This document shows, piece after piece, positions 1 to 8,266 of a stretch of 35,966 nt of DNA; position 1 is the stretch's first letter, and the number at the start of each line of letters is the position of its first letter. The position numbers and the translations under genes were made by a program. Source of the stretch: JALWZX01 sp964506905 (GTDB taxonomy: Bacteria > Patescibacteriota > WWE3 > 2-01-FULL-39-13); the NCBI GenBank assembly GCA_964506905.1, contig CAZDNW010000020.1:1-35966 (forward strand), read 5' to 3'. The notes beneath the pieces are model-generated. The model had not been told where the DNA came from. It saw only the letters and a list, made by a program, of their open reading frames with translations, and did not search any database.

Positions 1-87
1 TTTTGCGATATATTTTTCGCGTCTAAAAGAGACGATTCCATCGCCGCCGTCTCCTGCTTTTATTCTTATTTTTGCTGTATCAATCAT
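1..87 (-). CDS. obg: GTPase Obg/CgtA, N-terminal fragment (gene runs off the left edge)
   Basis: The minus strand from 87 downward encodes 29 residues starting MIDTAKIRIKAGDGGDG and continuing to a VSFRREKY motif. This is the start of the glycine-rich Obg fold, whose usual form is KAGDGGNG followed by SFRREKY. Obg is a ribosome-associated GTPase involved in late large-subunit assembly and stress signalling; its G domain would lie outside the window. The start is the only ATG in phase with this conserved N-terminus. It is divergent from the small membrane ORF to the right, and a 16-bp palindrome at 111-126 lies between the two. The family call is strong despite the short length because the Obg N-terminus is highly conserved. 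Confidence 0.9.
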   Translation of the reverse strand, partial: MIDTAKIRIKAGDGGDGIVSFRREKYIAK

Positions 88-110
88 TTTGCTAGGTAAA
101 TAATTACTTT

Positions 111-126
111 AATGCATTAATGCATT
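111..126. repeat. 16-bp perfect palindrome AATGCATTAATGCATT
   Basis: AATGCATT occurs twice in tandem. The unit is itself self-complementary, so the whole 16 bp is both a direct and an inverted repeat. It lies about 24 bp upstream of the Obg start, in the divergent intergenic region, where an operator could sit. In AT-rich DNA it could also be chance. No known regulator site is recognised. Confidence 0.4.
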
Positions 127-144
127 TGTATTGTAGCATAGGTT

Positions 145-444
145 GTGGGGTTGTTTCGTATTTTTTTATTTATTGAAAACAATTTGATGTATAAAGTATT
201 GAATGGGGCTTATCTTTTTGTTATATTGAAAGCGATGAAGGAGAAGGAATGTAATAATAAAAAATACAAAGTAATAGGTTCCTTAATGCTTTTGGTTACT
301 GGTTTTGGAGCAAGTAGTATTTATAGAGGGTTTTCGAATATCCCTGACGGACAGGGATATGAATTCTTTATGCTTGTATTACCGTTTATTGTTATTTTAC
401 TTATTATTGCAATTATTGGTATCTACGCAATTTATAAGGCGTGA
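145..444 (+). CDS. Small hypothetical membrane protein
   Basis: Open frame of up to 99 residues with a GTG start at 145; in-frame ATGs at 187 and 235 are more conventional starts. From 235 the product would be 69 residues starting MKEKECNNKKYK, a basic N-terminus, followed by two hydrophobic segments (about residues 43-60 and 74-97 of the long form). This fits a two-pass or signal-anchored small membrane protein. No family is recognised. There is no clear ribosome binding site, and the codon use is unremarkable. It may be real because two membrane segments are kept in frame, but in AT-rich DNA hydrophobic ORFs arise easily. Confidence 0.4.
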   Translation: MGLFRIFLFIENNLMYKVLNGAYLFVILKAMKEKECNNKKYKVIGSLMLLVTGFGASSIYRGFSNIPDGQGYEFFMLVLPFIVILLIIAIIGIYAIYKA

Positions 445-619
445 TTGATAATTTGTTTGTTGGTATTACTTGGGTGTGGATTATCTTATAATTGTTTTCA
501 TAATGTTTCATAGTGTGATTTAAATTTTGTTGAATTTGTTTTTAACTTTTATTGGTTAATGATTGTGTTTTTTTATATACTAAAGTATAAATATTATGAT
601 ATAATAATACTGTTATGAT

Positions 620-802
620 ATGTGCGAAAAAGAGCAGATTATAGATGAAGGAGTTCAAGCATTTACTTCTGATATTTCGGAAGCTATATCGTTGGTTACA
701 AGAAACGGTGGTGATTTTGTTTTAGAAGAAGTTGTTAAAAACCTTTGTGAAAATGTGATAAGAGGAGATGGCGACAATGTGATGTTAGGCAACTTTATTT
801 GA
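620..802 (+). CDS. N-terminal part of an unrecognised protein, apparently cut off by a frameshift
   Basis: This 60-residue frame starts at ATG 620, about 14 nt after a TATAAT at 600-605, so it has a plausible near-leaderless start. It ends at TGA 800-802 with the residues VMLGNFI. The adjoining frame, which is open from 789, immediately continues with the coding-like residues ATLFEFVDGFTKQDLLIIRQ and leads into the long ORF to 1964. That ORF has no ATG near its beginning. The simplest reading is one gene of about 440 codons with a one-base indel around 785-800. The alternatives are a sequencing error or two overlapping genes. The N-terminal part is acidic and helical. No family is recognised. 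Confidence 0.5.
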   Translation: MCEKEQIIDEGVQAFTSDISEAISLVTRNGGDFVLEEVVKNLCENVIRGDGDNVMLGNFI

Positions 803-830
803 ATTCGTTGATGGTTTTACAAAACAAGAT

Positions 831-1964
831 TTGCTTATTATAAGGCAAGCTGCAGGTGATATAGGTGGGGGGATTTCTGAATTGGTTAATTCTGATAACT
901 ATTCTGGTCTTCAAGATATTAAAGATCATTTAGAAATTGCATTAGTTCAGAAAGCTTTTGAGGTGTACAAAGGTCAGGATTCTGATGAAAAGGATCCTTA
1001 TGGTTTGTACAGAATCTATAGATTGGCGAATCGACATTTAGCTTATACACGAGATTATGCACACCGGGTTTTAAAACCCGAATTGACAGCCCCATTAATT
1101 AAAGCGTTTGGACTTACATTTCAGAAAGAAGCGGAAATTATTAAGAAAGATACAGATTCAATGCATTTACAAGTACTTGCAAACTCAAATATGCTTTGGG
1201 ATGATTTCTTAACAATTAAAAATGGCATTCAAGAACTGATACCCATAAGTTATTTAAGATATGCGGTTGCTGAATTCAGTCAAGAAGGAAAAAACAAGAA
1301 AAGCTTGAATGCTTTATATGATTTTGTTAATAGAAATATTTTTAATTTGAGTAAATTTGAGAATGTGGGAAATCGTGATAAAAATAAGATACTGGAATTT
1401 ATACACGGGGAAATTGACGCTAACCCAACTATTGCGTATTTGAGGAAGCATGCTAAAAATGGTGTCGCTATTGTAGGAGCGGATTATGAGTCTGGTACAT
1501 TACACGGTGAGTATCTTAACTATGTTGCGAGGAACATTCTTTCTCCTATAGAAGATGGGCGTTTCCCAAATCCAAGTGAGGTATTAGATATTTTCCATAG
1601 CTTATCTGAGTTGTTGCCGTTTGTATACAAATACAAAGGATACGGCGGAAAGATACCAAGAGGATTATTTCCTAGATTAATTCAAGATCCAATAAGCAAT
1701 TCTAGATTACGGCTCCTTTATCTTAGAAGTATAGATAATAAAATGATTACATTAAAACCTAAATATTATTTATATTTAAATTTTATAAAAGAAAGGGTAG
1801 CTGGTGTTATTGTTTCATTTATAGTCGATAAGGAAAATGGGTTACTTTCTGTGTCACAAAAAGGCCCGGCGGGGCCATACCCTTTGAGAGTTATAGAAAA
1901 AGAAAATAAAAATAATAGTGATAGGAGTAAGGGGATTCGGGCTTTTTTAAGTATCAACTACTAA
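831..1964 (+). CDS. Hypothetical protein, main part of the frameshifted gene
   Basis: A 377-residue frame from TTG 831; the frame is open back to 789. I do not recognise a family. It is mostly helical with a mixed charge and no evident signal peptide or membrane segment, so it is probably cytoplasmic. Notable local features are aromatic-rich repeats of LYRIYRLANRH type near residues 60-70 and a Gly/Lys-rich stretch, YKYKGYGGKIPRG, near residue 265-280. A GC-rich hairpin-forming stretch at about 1862-1876 (GGCCC then GGGCC) lies inside the 3' coding part and stands out from the AT-rich surroundings. The lack of an ATG and the continuing coding sense upstream suggest that it belongs with the ORF at 620-802. 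It is followed by the promoter of leuS. Confidence 0.6.
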   Translation: MLIIRQAAGDIGGGISELVNSDNYSGLQDIKDHLEIALVQKAFEVYKGQDSDEKDPYGLYRIYRLANRHLAYTRDYAHRVLKPELTAPLIKAFGLTFQKEAEIIKKDTDSMHLQVLANSNMLWDDFLTIKNGIQELIPISYLRYAVAEFSQEGKNKKSLNALYDFVNRNIFNLSKFENVGNRDKNKILEFIHGEIDANPTIAYLRKHAKNGVAIVGADYESGTLHGEYLNYVARNILSPIEDGRFPNPSEVLDIFHSLSELLPFVYKYKGYGGKIPRGLFPRLIQDPISNSRLRLLYLRSIDNKMITLKPKYYLYLNFIKERVAGVIVSFIVDKENGLLSVSQKGPAGPYPLRVIEKENKNNSDRSKGIRAFLSINY

Positions 1965-2007
1965 CCTCTAACCTCTATATTAGCTTATATATATATTTGC
2001 TATCTTC

Positions 2008-2036
2008 TTGCAAATCGCTTGAATTCCACCTAAAAT
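2008..2036 (+). promoter_or_regulatory. Sigma-70-type promoter of leuS, predicted leaderless
   Basis: -35 TTGCAA (2008-2013), a 17-bp spacer, and -10 TAAAAT (2031-2036). The ATG of leuS begins at 2043, only 6 nt after the -10 box, so the predicted transcription start falls at or next to the start codon. There is no Shine-Dalgarno sequence in between. Confidence 0.65.
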
Positions 2037-2042
2037 GCAAAT

Positions 2043-4745
2043 ATGAATTTAAGAAAACCTTCTTACGACTACCAAAATATTGAAAAAAAGTGGGCTAGTA
2101 AATGGCAAGACGAAAAACTTTACGAAGTAGATATTCAAAACGCTAAAAACCCCTTTTATAACTTGTGGATGTTTCCTTATCCGTCTGGAGCAAAAATGCA
2201 TGTAGGTCATGCATATGCATCAACAGGTTCAGATATTATTGGTAGGTATAAAAGAATGCAAGGTTACGATGTTTTTCAACCAATGGGGTTTGATGCATTT
2301 GGAATTCATGGCGAAAATTATGCGATTAAGGTTAATGAACATCCGTGGCATTTAATGGAAAAGTTATGTAATGAATTTAGGGATAATCAATTTATTAGAA
2401 TAGGGCATGGTATTGATTGGAGTAAAGAATTAAGAACTTATTGGCCAAGTTATTATAAATGGACACAATGGATTTTTGTTAAGTTATATGAAAATGGGCT
2501 AGTTGAGCGCAAAAAATCTAAGGTTAATTGGTGTCCAAGTTGTAAAACGGTTTTAGCTGATGAGCAAGTTATTAGCGGTGAATGTGAAAGATGTGGTACA
2601 GAAGTTGAAAAGAAAGAGTTAGAACAATGGTTTTTTAAGATTACTAAGTTTGCTGATAAGTTGTTAGAAAATTTAGATCATATTGATTGGAGCAAACGAG
2701 TTGTTGAAGCTCAACGAAACTGGATAGGTAAAAAAGATGGTATAGAAATTACTTACGATGTTGTAAAAGGTGATTATGGAGTTAAAGGTATGGTTGTTGG
2801 TGATGGTAAGAATTCCCCGCAAGGTGAAGAAAAAATTGATGAGGTAGTATGTTTTACAACGCGTCCAGATACTAATTTTGGAGCAACATTTGTTGTTTTA
2901 GCACCAGAGCATGATTTAGTGCAAAAAATTGTTGATGGGGAAGTTAAAGTTTATGCTGATGATAATAAAAATGCAGAATTGGTTGAAAAGGTTAAGGCGT
3001 ATGTTAAAGAGGCAATTAATAAGTCTGATGTTGAAAGAGAAGCAGAAGGGCGTAAAAAAACAGGGGTTTTTACAGGTTTGTATGCTGTAAATAAGCTAAC
3101 TGGTTATCGTATGCCTTTGTGGGTTTCTGATTTTGTTTTAGGTGATTATGGTACAGGTGCTGTGGTTGGAGTTCCTGCTCATGATACTCGTGATTTTGAA
3201 TTTGCTACTGAATTTGGGCTAAATATTATTAGAGTTATTGTTGGTTCTGATGGTGATGATGGGGAAGTCGATGATATATCTAAAGTCGTAACGGATGAAG
3301 GTACGATGATTAATTCTGACTTTTTAAATGGGTTATCTACTACTGAAGCAATAGAAAAAATGAAGGATTATTTAGAAGAAAAGGGCTGGGGAAAACGAGT
3401 GATAACTTATCGTTTGAGAGATTGGTCTATTAGTCGCCAAAGGTATTGGAGTGCGCCGATTCCTGTTGTTTATTGTGATAAGTGTGGAATTGTACCAGTT
3501 CCAGAAGAAGATTTACCAGTAGAATTACCGTTTGTAGAAGAGTGGAAGCCATCGGGTGATGGTAAAGGGCCTTTGGCTAATATTTCTGAATTTGTTAATA
3601 CGACTTGTCCGAAATGTGGGGGCGCTGCAAAGCGCGAAACAGATACTTTGGACAACTTTTTGGATAGTGCTTGGTATTTCTTTAGATACCCATTTGTAAA
3701 TCGTGATGATGTGCCCTTTGCAGCGCCAGGTTTAGAAAAATCTGATAATGCAAAGCCAGATAGTAAAGCCTTTAACAAATGGTTACCTGTTACTTTGTAT
3801 TTAGGTGGTCCAGAACATGCAGTTTTACACTTGATGTACACAAGGTTTATTACAATGGCGTTTAAAGAAATTAGTTTATTTGATTTTGATGAACCATTTC
3901 AAAGATTTGTTGCACATGGCCACATAACTAAAGATGGTAAAAAGATGAGCAAAAGCTTAGGAAATGTTGTTATTCCTGATGAATATATGAACGAAATTGG
4001 CGCCGATTCATTAAGATTATATTTAATGTTTTTAGGTCCTTTAGAAGCAGGTGGTGATTTTACTGATGATGGTATTTCTGGTATTACTAAGTTTTTAGAT
4101 AAAGTATGGAATTTAGCGCATGATTCTAAAAAAGCACAAGCTGAGAATTCCACAGAAAAAGTATTAAAGAAATTACATAAAACCATAAAAGGGGTTACAA
4201 AAGATGTTGAAAGTTTTAAATATAACACAGCAATTTCAAAAATGATGGAATTAGTAAATGTTTGGAGTGAAAAAGATGAAACTTTAACATTGGTAGATAC
4301 AATTAAGTTTGTTAAATTGCTTGCACCATTTGCACCATTTATCACAGAAGAAATTTATCAAGAATTGGTCGTTAATGCAGATAAATATAGGGAAGTCGAA
4401 GGGGTATCTATGGTAGACGATAATAGCAACGATTCAAATCAAAATGGTAATAGTAGTAATAGTGATGATAAAAATGCGTTAGATTCTGTTTCAGAAGGTT
4501 TAATCAGTATTCATGTACAATCTTGGCCAGAATACGATAAATCTTTGGTTACAGATGATGTGGTAACAATACCAGTTCAAGTTAATGGTAAATTACGAAA
4601 AACACTAGAAGATGTGCCAGTTGATATTTCTGAAGAAGAGATAAAGAGTATGGCCTTAAATGTTGCATCTAAATACATAGAAGGAAAAGATGTTGTTAAG
4701 GTTATTTATATAAAAGGGCGATTGGTAAATATTGTTGTTAAATAA
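2043..4745 (+). CDS. leuS: Leucyl-tRNA synthetase
   Basis: The 900-residue product charges tRNA-Leu in the cytoplasm. It has the class I signatures: HVGH at residues 53-56 (HIGH motif) and KMSKS at 634-638. The CP1 editing domain is visible in TTRPDTNFGATF and the later GVPAHDTRDFEF, where the Thr-rich and Asp-containing editing motifs are conserved. Zinc-type cysteine pairs are CPSC (164-167) with CERC (181-184), and CDKCG with CPKCGG around residues 478-525. The length is within the family range. A low-complexity Asn/Ser/Asp-rich insert at roughly residues 789-815 interrupts the region between the anticodon-binding helices and the C-terminal domain. The start at 2043 agrees with conserved sequence and with the leaderless promoter. 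Confidence 0.98.
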   Translation: MNLRKPSYDYQNIEKKWASKWQDEKLYEVDIQNAKNPFYNLWMFPYPSGAKMHVGHAYASTGSDIIGRYKRMQGYDVFQPMGFDAFGIHGENYAIKVNEHPWHLMEKLCNEFRDNQFIRIGHGIDWSKELRTYWPSYYKWTQWIFVKLYENGLVERKKSKVNWCPSCKTVLADEQVISGECERCGTEVEKKELEQWFFKITKFADKLLENLDHIDWSKRVVEAQRNWIGKKDGIEITYDVVKGDYGVKGMVVGDGKNSPQGEEKIDEVVCFTTRPDTNFGATFVVLAPEHDLVQKIVDGEVKVYADDNKNAELVEKVKAYVKEAINKSDVEREAEGRKKTGVFTGLYAVNKLTGYRMPLWVSDFVLGDYGTGAVVGVPAHDTRDFEFATEFGLNIIRVIVGSDGDDGEVDDISKVVTDEGTMINSDFLNGLSTTEAIEKMKDYLEEKGWGKRVITYRLRDWSISRQRYWSAPIPVVYCDKCGIVPVPEEDLPVELPFVEEWKPSGDGKGPLANISEFVNTTCPKCGGAAKRETDTLDNFLDSAWYFFRYPFVNRDDVPFAAPGLEKSDNAKPDSKAFNKWLPVTLYLGGPEHAVLHLMYTRFITMAFKEISLFDFDEPFQRFVAHGHITKDGKKMSKSLGNVVIPDEYMNEIGADSLRLYLMFLGPLEAGGDFTDDGISGITKFLDKVWNLAHDSKKAQAENSTEKVLKKLHKTIKGVTKDVESFKYNTAISKMMELVNVWSEKDETLTLVDTIKFVKLLAPFAPFITEEIYQELVVNADKYREVEGVSMVDDNSNDSNQNGNSSNSDDKNALDSVSEGLISIHVQSWPEYDKSLVTDDVVTIPVQVNGKLRKTLEDVPVDISEEEIKSMALNVASKYIEGKDVVKVIYIKGRLVNIVVK

Positions 4746-4966
4746 TATTTACTATTAATCATCAAAAGTATTGTTGCTCAATATTCTAGTATTCTAGTGT
4801 TTGAAATAAAGCAGGTATTTATTTTTCTTAACTTTAGTACTTATACAACTTTGACTAACTGGTATTGAGTTTGAAATAAATAAGATAAGAGTTTTACTTT
4901 TTGCTAACCCTTTATTTTCTTGTTTTGTAATTTGTAGCCATACTGATTTATTCGTGTTTTGATGGC

Positions 4967-6547
4967 ATGGATAATTTTAAAAATTTTAATCTTAAAAGTT
5001 TAGGATTTAGTTCATTTATTACTGGTTATTACAGTACAATTAAAGATGCTGTTTCTCAAAACTTATACGCTGTAATATTGTTTACTGTATGGGTTGTCAT
5101 AATTTTGATGTTAAGTTTTAGAGTGTTCTTTTCTTTATGGGGCTGTTCACGAGTAAGTGATGTCATAAAAGCAGGTAATCAAGTAAGTGGGTATGTCATA
5201 CAAAATCCTAAACTTGATGGTATACAACAAAAATTCATAATAAGTTCTAAATTCAGCCCTAATTCAAATAAAAATCAATTTGAAATTATAACAAGCAGAT
5301 ATGAAAATGTAGAATTTGGTGACTATGTAACCATTGAATCTGGAAAATTCAAAGGTAATTTCGGCTTAATTGATTCAGTAACCAAAAGTGCTAGTTTAAA
5401 TTCCCAAAATACTTTATATAAATATACAATAGAGAATGGTTTTGTGGTTGATGTAAAACAAATTTCCCGCGAGAAAAATTTAGAAAAAGGCGTGGTTACA
5501 AGAAACGGCTGTCATACTAAAAAATGGCCAACTAAAATATATTATCCCAAATTTGCAGTAGATAAATCGAAATCTATATTGATTTTGAACTATGTTTTTA
5601 TGGTGCGTAAATTGTTAATTAATAAAATTAGATATAATTTTAGCGAACCAGTTGCAACATATATTTTAGGTATGACAATTGGTGTTGACGATGATGTTCC
5701 ATCAAAATATTTGGAATCTTTAAGAACTGCGGGAATCATTCATATTTTAGTAGTTTCGGGTTATAACATTTCTTTAGTTTTAACCGTTATCTTTTTTATT
5801 TTTGCAAGGCTTTCAACTAAAGTATTTATTTTTATAGCAATATTATTTTTGTTTTTTATGATTACATTAGTTGGGTTTGAATCGCCAATTATACGAGCTT
5901 CAATAATGGGATTAATAGGTGCATATGCTAGAGTTTCAGGAATTCAATCTAATTCATTATATTTGTTATTTGTTGCTGTTATTATCATGCTTTTTATATC
6001 TCCACAGTTTATTTATGACATAGGATTTCAGTTATCTACAATTGCTACATTCTTTATAATATTGGGTGTAAATTTAATTCAACAAATTAGGTTATTTATT
6101 ATTTTACATGAGGAAACTTTTAATACTAACCCAAATAAAAAAAGTGTTGTTTTATACAAACGATTAATTTTAGAGGAACTTCTTATTATTAGTTTCGTTC
6201 AAATCGGTGTTTTACCGCTAATTTCGTATTATTTTGGAGTTATTAATATTAACGGTTTCATATCTAATTTATTTATTGGGTGGGTGGTTTCTTTTATTAC
6301 CATATTAGGGTTTATAGCGTTTCTTTCGTTTTCATATTTGACGCCTTTATTAAATATCATTTTTCAAATATTGGTGGGATACATAAATTTTATAGTTGAA
6401 GCTGTTAATGATGTTAATCTAAATATTGAGCACAGATTGAATGTAGAACAAATATTAATAATATATCTTGGATTTATAGTTGTGTACATTTTAGTCACTA
6501 AGTATTTAGATTTTTCAATTAACACTAAGGTTAAATGGCTTTTATGA
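4967..6547 (+). CDS. comEC: ComEC/Rec2-type DNA uptake channel, membrane part
   Basis: A 526-residue polytopic membrane protein. An N-terminal membrane segment (about residues 30-52) is followed by an extracellular domain, then by the Competence domain. The latter is recognised from EPVATYILGMTIGVDDDVP and the nearby HILVVSGYNI (around residues 258-270, equivalent to the H-x-x-x-x-S-G-x-x core of ComEC), and by at least seven hydrophobic segments to the C-terminus. In the family this forms the channel that carries single-stranded DNA into the cytoplasm during natural transformation. The metallo-beta-lactamase-like C-terminal domain usually fused here is instead encoded by the next gene, 41 nt downstream. 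ATG 4962 is out of frame and leads only to a short ORF, so 4967 is chosen. A good promoter is not evident. Confidence 0.88.
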   Translation: MDNFKNFNLKSLGFSSFITGYYSTIKDAVSQNLYAVILFTVWVVIILMLSFRVFFSLWGCSRVSDVIKAGNQVSGYVIQNPKLDGIQQKFIISSKFSPNSNKNQFEIITSRYENVEFGDYVTIESGKFKGNFGLIDSVTKSASLNSQNTLYKYTIENGFVVDVKQISREKNLEKGVVTRNGCHTKKWPTKIYYPKFAVDKSKSILILNYVFMVRKLLINKIRYNFSEPVATYILGMTIGVDDDVPSKYLESLRTAGIIHILVVSGYNISLVLTVIFFIFARLSTKVFIFIAILFLFFMITLVGFESPIIRASIMGLIGAYARVSGIQSNSLYLLFVAVIIMLFISPQFIYDIGFQLSTIATFFIILGVNLIQQIRLFIILHEETFNTNPNKKSVVLYKRLILEELLIISFVQIGVLPLISYYFGVININGFISNLFIGWVVSFITILGFIAFLSFSYLTPLLNIIFQILVGYINFIVEAVNDVNLNIEHRLNVEQILIIYLGFIVVYILVTKYLDFSINTKVKWLL

Positions 6548-6588
6548 CATTTGTTCTAAACAGAAAGATTAAACAGCGTAGCTAAAAT

Positions 6589-7821
6589 ATGAAGCCGTGC
6601 ACAACAGATTATACAACGCAGGTCGATTGTCATATAAAGCCACACGGCAAATCAAATTCACAAATGAGAAGACTAAATAGATTTACGCACCGATACAAAA
6701 AATATATAAACAAAAGTTGCAAGGTAGTATTGAGTCTTGGGGTTGTCTTAATTGTCTCACTGCCGTTTTTGATGCACGAATACCATACACACCGAGATTT
6801 CAATGACGGTATGACACATGCGTATTTTTTGGATATTGGACAAGGTGATTCAACTCTAATAAAGACAAGACATCACCACTTAATACTGATTGATACCGGT
6901 CCGGATCGTTCCGTAGTATACGAAATTTCTAAAGTATTACCACTTAAAATAAATACAATAGATTTTGTGATACTGTCGCATTTACATGAAGATCATATCG
7001 GTGGATTAATACATTTAGGTAATTATTATAAAATAGACACACTATACTTTAGATATGAACCCGAATTTGACAATAGTGTGATATTTCAAATATTACATAA
7101 AATGAAAAATAAACCTAATCAAATCGTTTTGTATTCTAAGAATCAAAAATATTTTTTAAAAAACTTATATACATCAGATAATAGTGAAAATAGCAAAAGA
7201 ACAGATGTAGGTGCTAACAAGTTAGGGGCTTCAAAAATTTATGATTTGTACGAAATTGATAGTACTAGTGAATTAAAAAATATCCAAGGGTTAATTGTTG
7301 ATTATTTACAGGTTGATGCTACTACTAGTATAAAAAATGTTTATGTTGACGTATGTGCGACTACAAATGACAGTGTAGAAGCGAAAGGTATAATGACATT
7401 CACTAGCCGAAGTTTTTGCAAATTAGAATCCGACAACCCCAACAACCGTAGTTTAATTAGTATGCTTTATGACAGCCAGTTTCACACAATAACAATAAAC
7501 AGAACTGAGTATATTCAAAAGACAGAAGCTACTGATGAAAGTATCACTATTATCTTTACAGGTGATTTAGAAAAGGAAATGCAGTCATTTATAAGTGATT
7601 TTGTTGATGATAGCTTGATTATTAAGGCCCCACATCAAGGTGCAAAAGACGCGTTAAATACCCGTTTTCTATCTAAAGTTAAACCTAGATACGCCGTAAT
7701 TTTTGCTGGTGTAAATAATAGATATGGACACCCGCATAAAGAGGTTGTTGAAGCATATAAAAATTTTAATATTAAATTATTTAGAACAGACGAACTTGGA
7801 ACTATTGCCGTGACATACTAA
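6589..7821 (+). CDS. ComEC C-terminal-type metallo-beta-lactamase-fold protein, membrane-anchored
   Basis: A 410-residue protein with a basic N-terminus, one membrane segment (about residues 46-62) and a domain starting YFLDIGQGDS. The metal-binding motif is S-HLHEDH-IGG (H131, H133, D135, H136), followed late by FTGDLEK and by KAPHQGA. These match the beta-lactamase-like domain that follows the channel in standard ComEC proteins, which degrades or processes the incoming DNA strand outside the membrane. The split from the channel gene, the short spacing and the same strand suggest the two products reassemble. Residues about 195-290 are an insertion with little resemblance to the family. A TAAAAT touches the first ATG (6583-6588), so a leaderless message would probably use a later start, such as the ATG at 6664 (MRRLNR). 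Confidence 0.85.
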   Translation: MKPCTTDYTTQVDCHIKPHGKSNSQMRRLNRFTHRYKKYINKSCKVVLSLGVVLIVSLPFLMHEYHTHRDFNDGMTHAYFLDIGQGDSTLIKTRHHHLILIDTGPDRSVVYEISKVLPLKINTIDFVILSHLHEDHIGGLIHLGNYYKIDTLYFRYEPEFDNSVIFQILHKMKNKPNQIVLYSKNQKYFLKNLYTSDNSENSKRTDVGANKLGASKIYDLYEIDSTSELKNIQGLIVDYLQVDATTSIKNVYVDVCATTNDSVEAKGIMTFTSRSFCKLESDNPNNRSLISMLYDSQFHTITINRTEYIQKTEATDESITIIFTGDLEKEMQSFISDFVDDSLIIKAPHQGAKDALNTRFLSKVKPRYAVIFAGVNNRYGHPHKEVVEAYKNFNIKLFRTDELGTIAVTY

Positions 7822-8232
7822 ACGGTGTTGTTATGCGTCAAGGATTCCTCAAATTTAGTTAATAAGTTAATTTATAATAGTGTTTTGAAAGTTGATATGT
7901 GTATACTATTAAAATTTTATTAAGTAAAAATTTTTGTAAAATTCGATTTGCGGAATTTACTAAATGGTTTAAAGTCAAAAAAGTTTTTTGGGCAATTAAG
8001 CGCTGGTTGCATTGAAGTATATAATGCTTCAGTTTCATTTGGTGGTTTTGTCTTGATTTTTACTGCAACAATAAGGAATCGGGAAGTTGCAGCAGGTGTT
8101 ACGAGTACTAATTTTACGCATAGCGAGTACAAATAAACGGTAAAACTTAAGAAAAGTGGTTAGTATTAGCTATTAATATACCATATCAAACAGTACGTAT
8201 TTGTGATAAGTTACTGTCTTTATATGTCATAC
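7822..8232. other. Gene-poor interval with one doubtful small ORF
   Basis: No convincing gene. An open frame at 7948-8136 (TTG start, open back to 7924) could encode about 62 residues, ending with ATIRNREVAAGVTSTNF. It has no ATG, no recognisable family and no ribosome binding site. A TATACT at 7905-7910 is a possible -10 box. No terminator hairpin with a T-run is seen after the ComEC pair. The stretch may hold a gene remnant or a small RNA, but nothing supports either firmly. Confidence 0.3.
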
Positions 8233-8260
8233 TTGAGAAGAGGTATTGGTGTGGTAGACT
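8233..8260 (+). promoter_or_regulatory. Promoter of the phosphoesterase gene, predicted leaderless
   Basis: -35 TTGAGA (8233-8238), a 16-bp spacer, and -10 TAGACT (8255-8260). ATG 8267 follows 6 nt after the -10 box, the same geometry as the leuS promoter. Confidence 0.55.
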
Positions 8261-8266
8261 GTATTT

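Noticed and set aside
3470..4345. Minus-strand ORFs inside leuS
   Set aside because: Shadows of a strongly conserved plus-strand gene.
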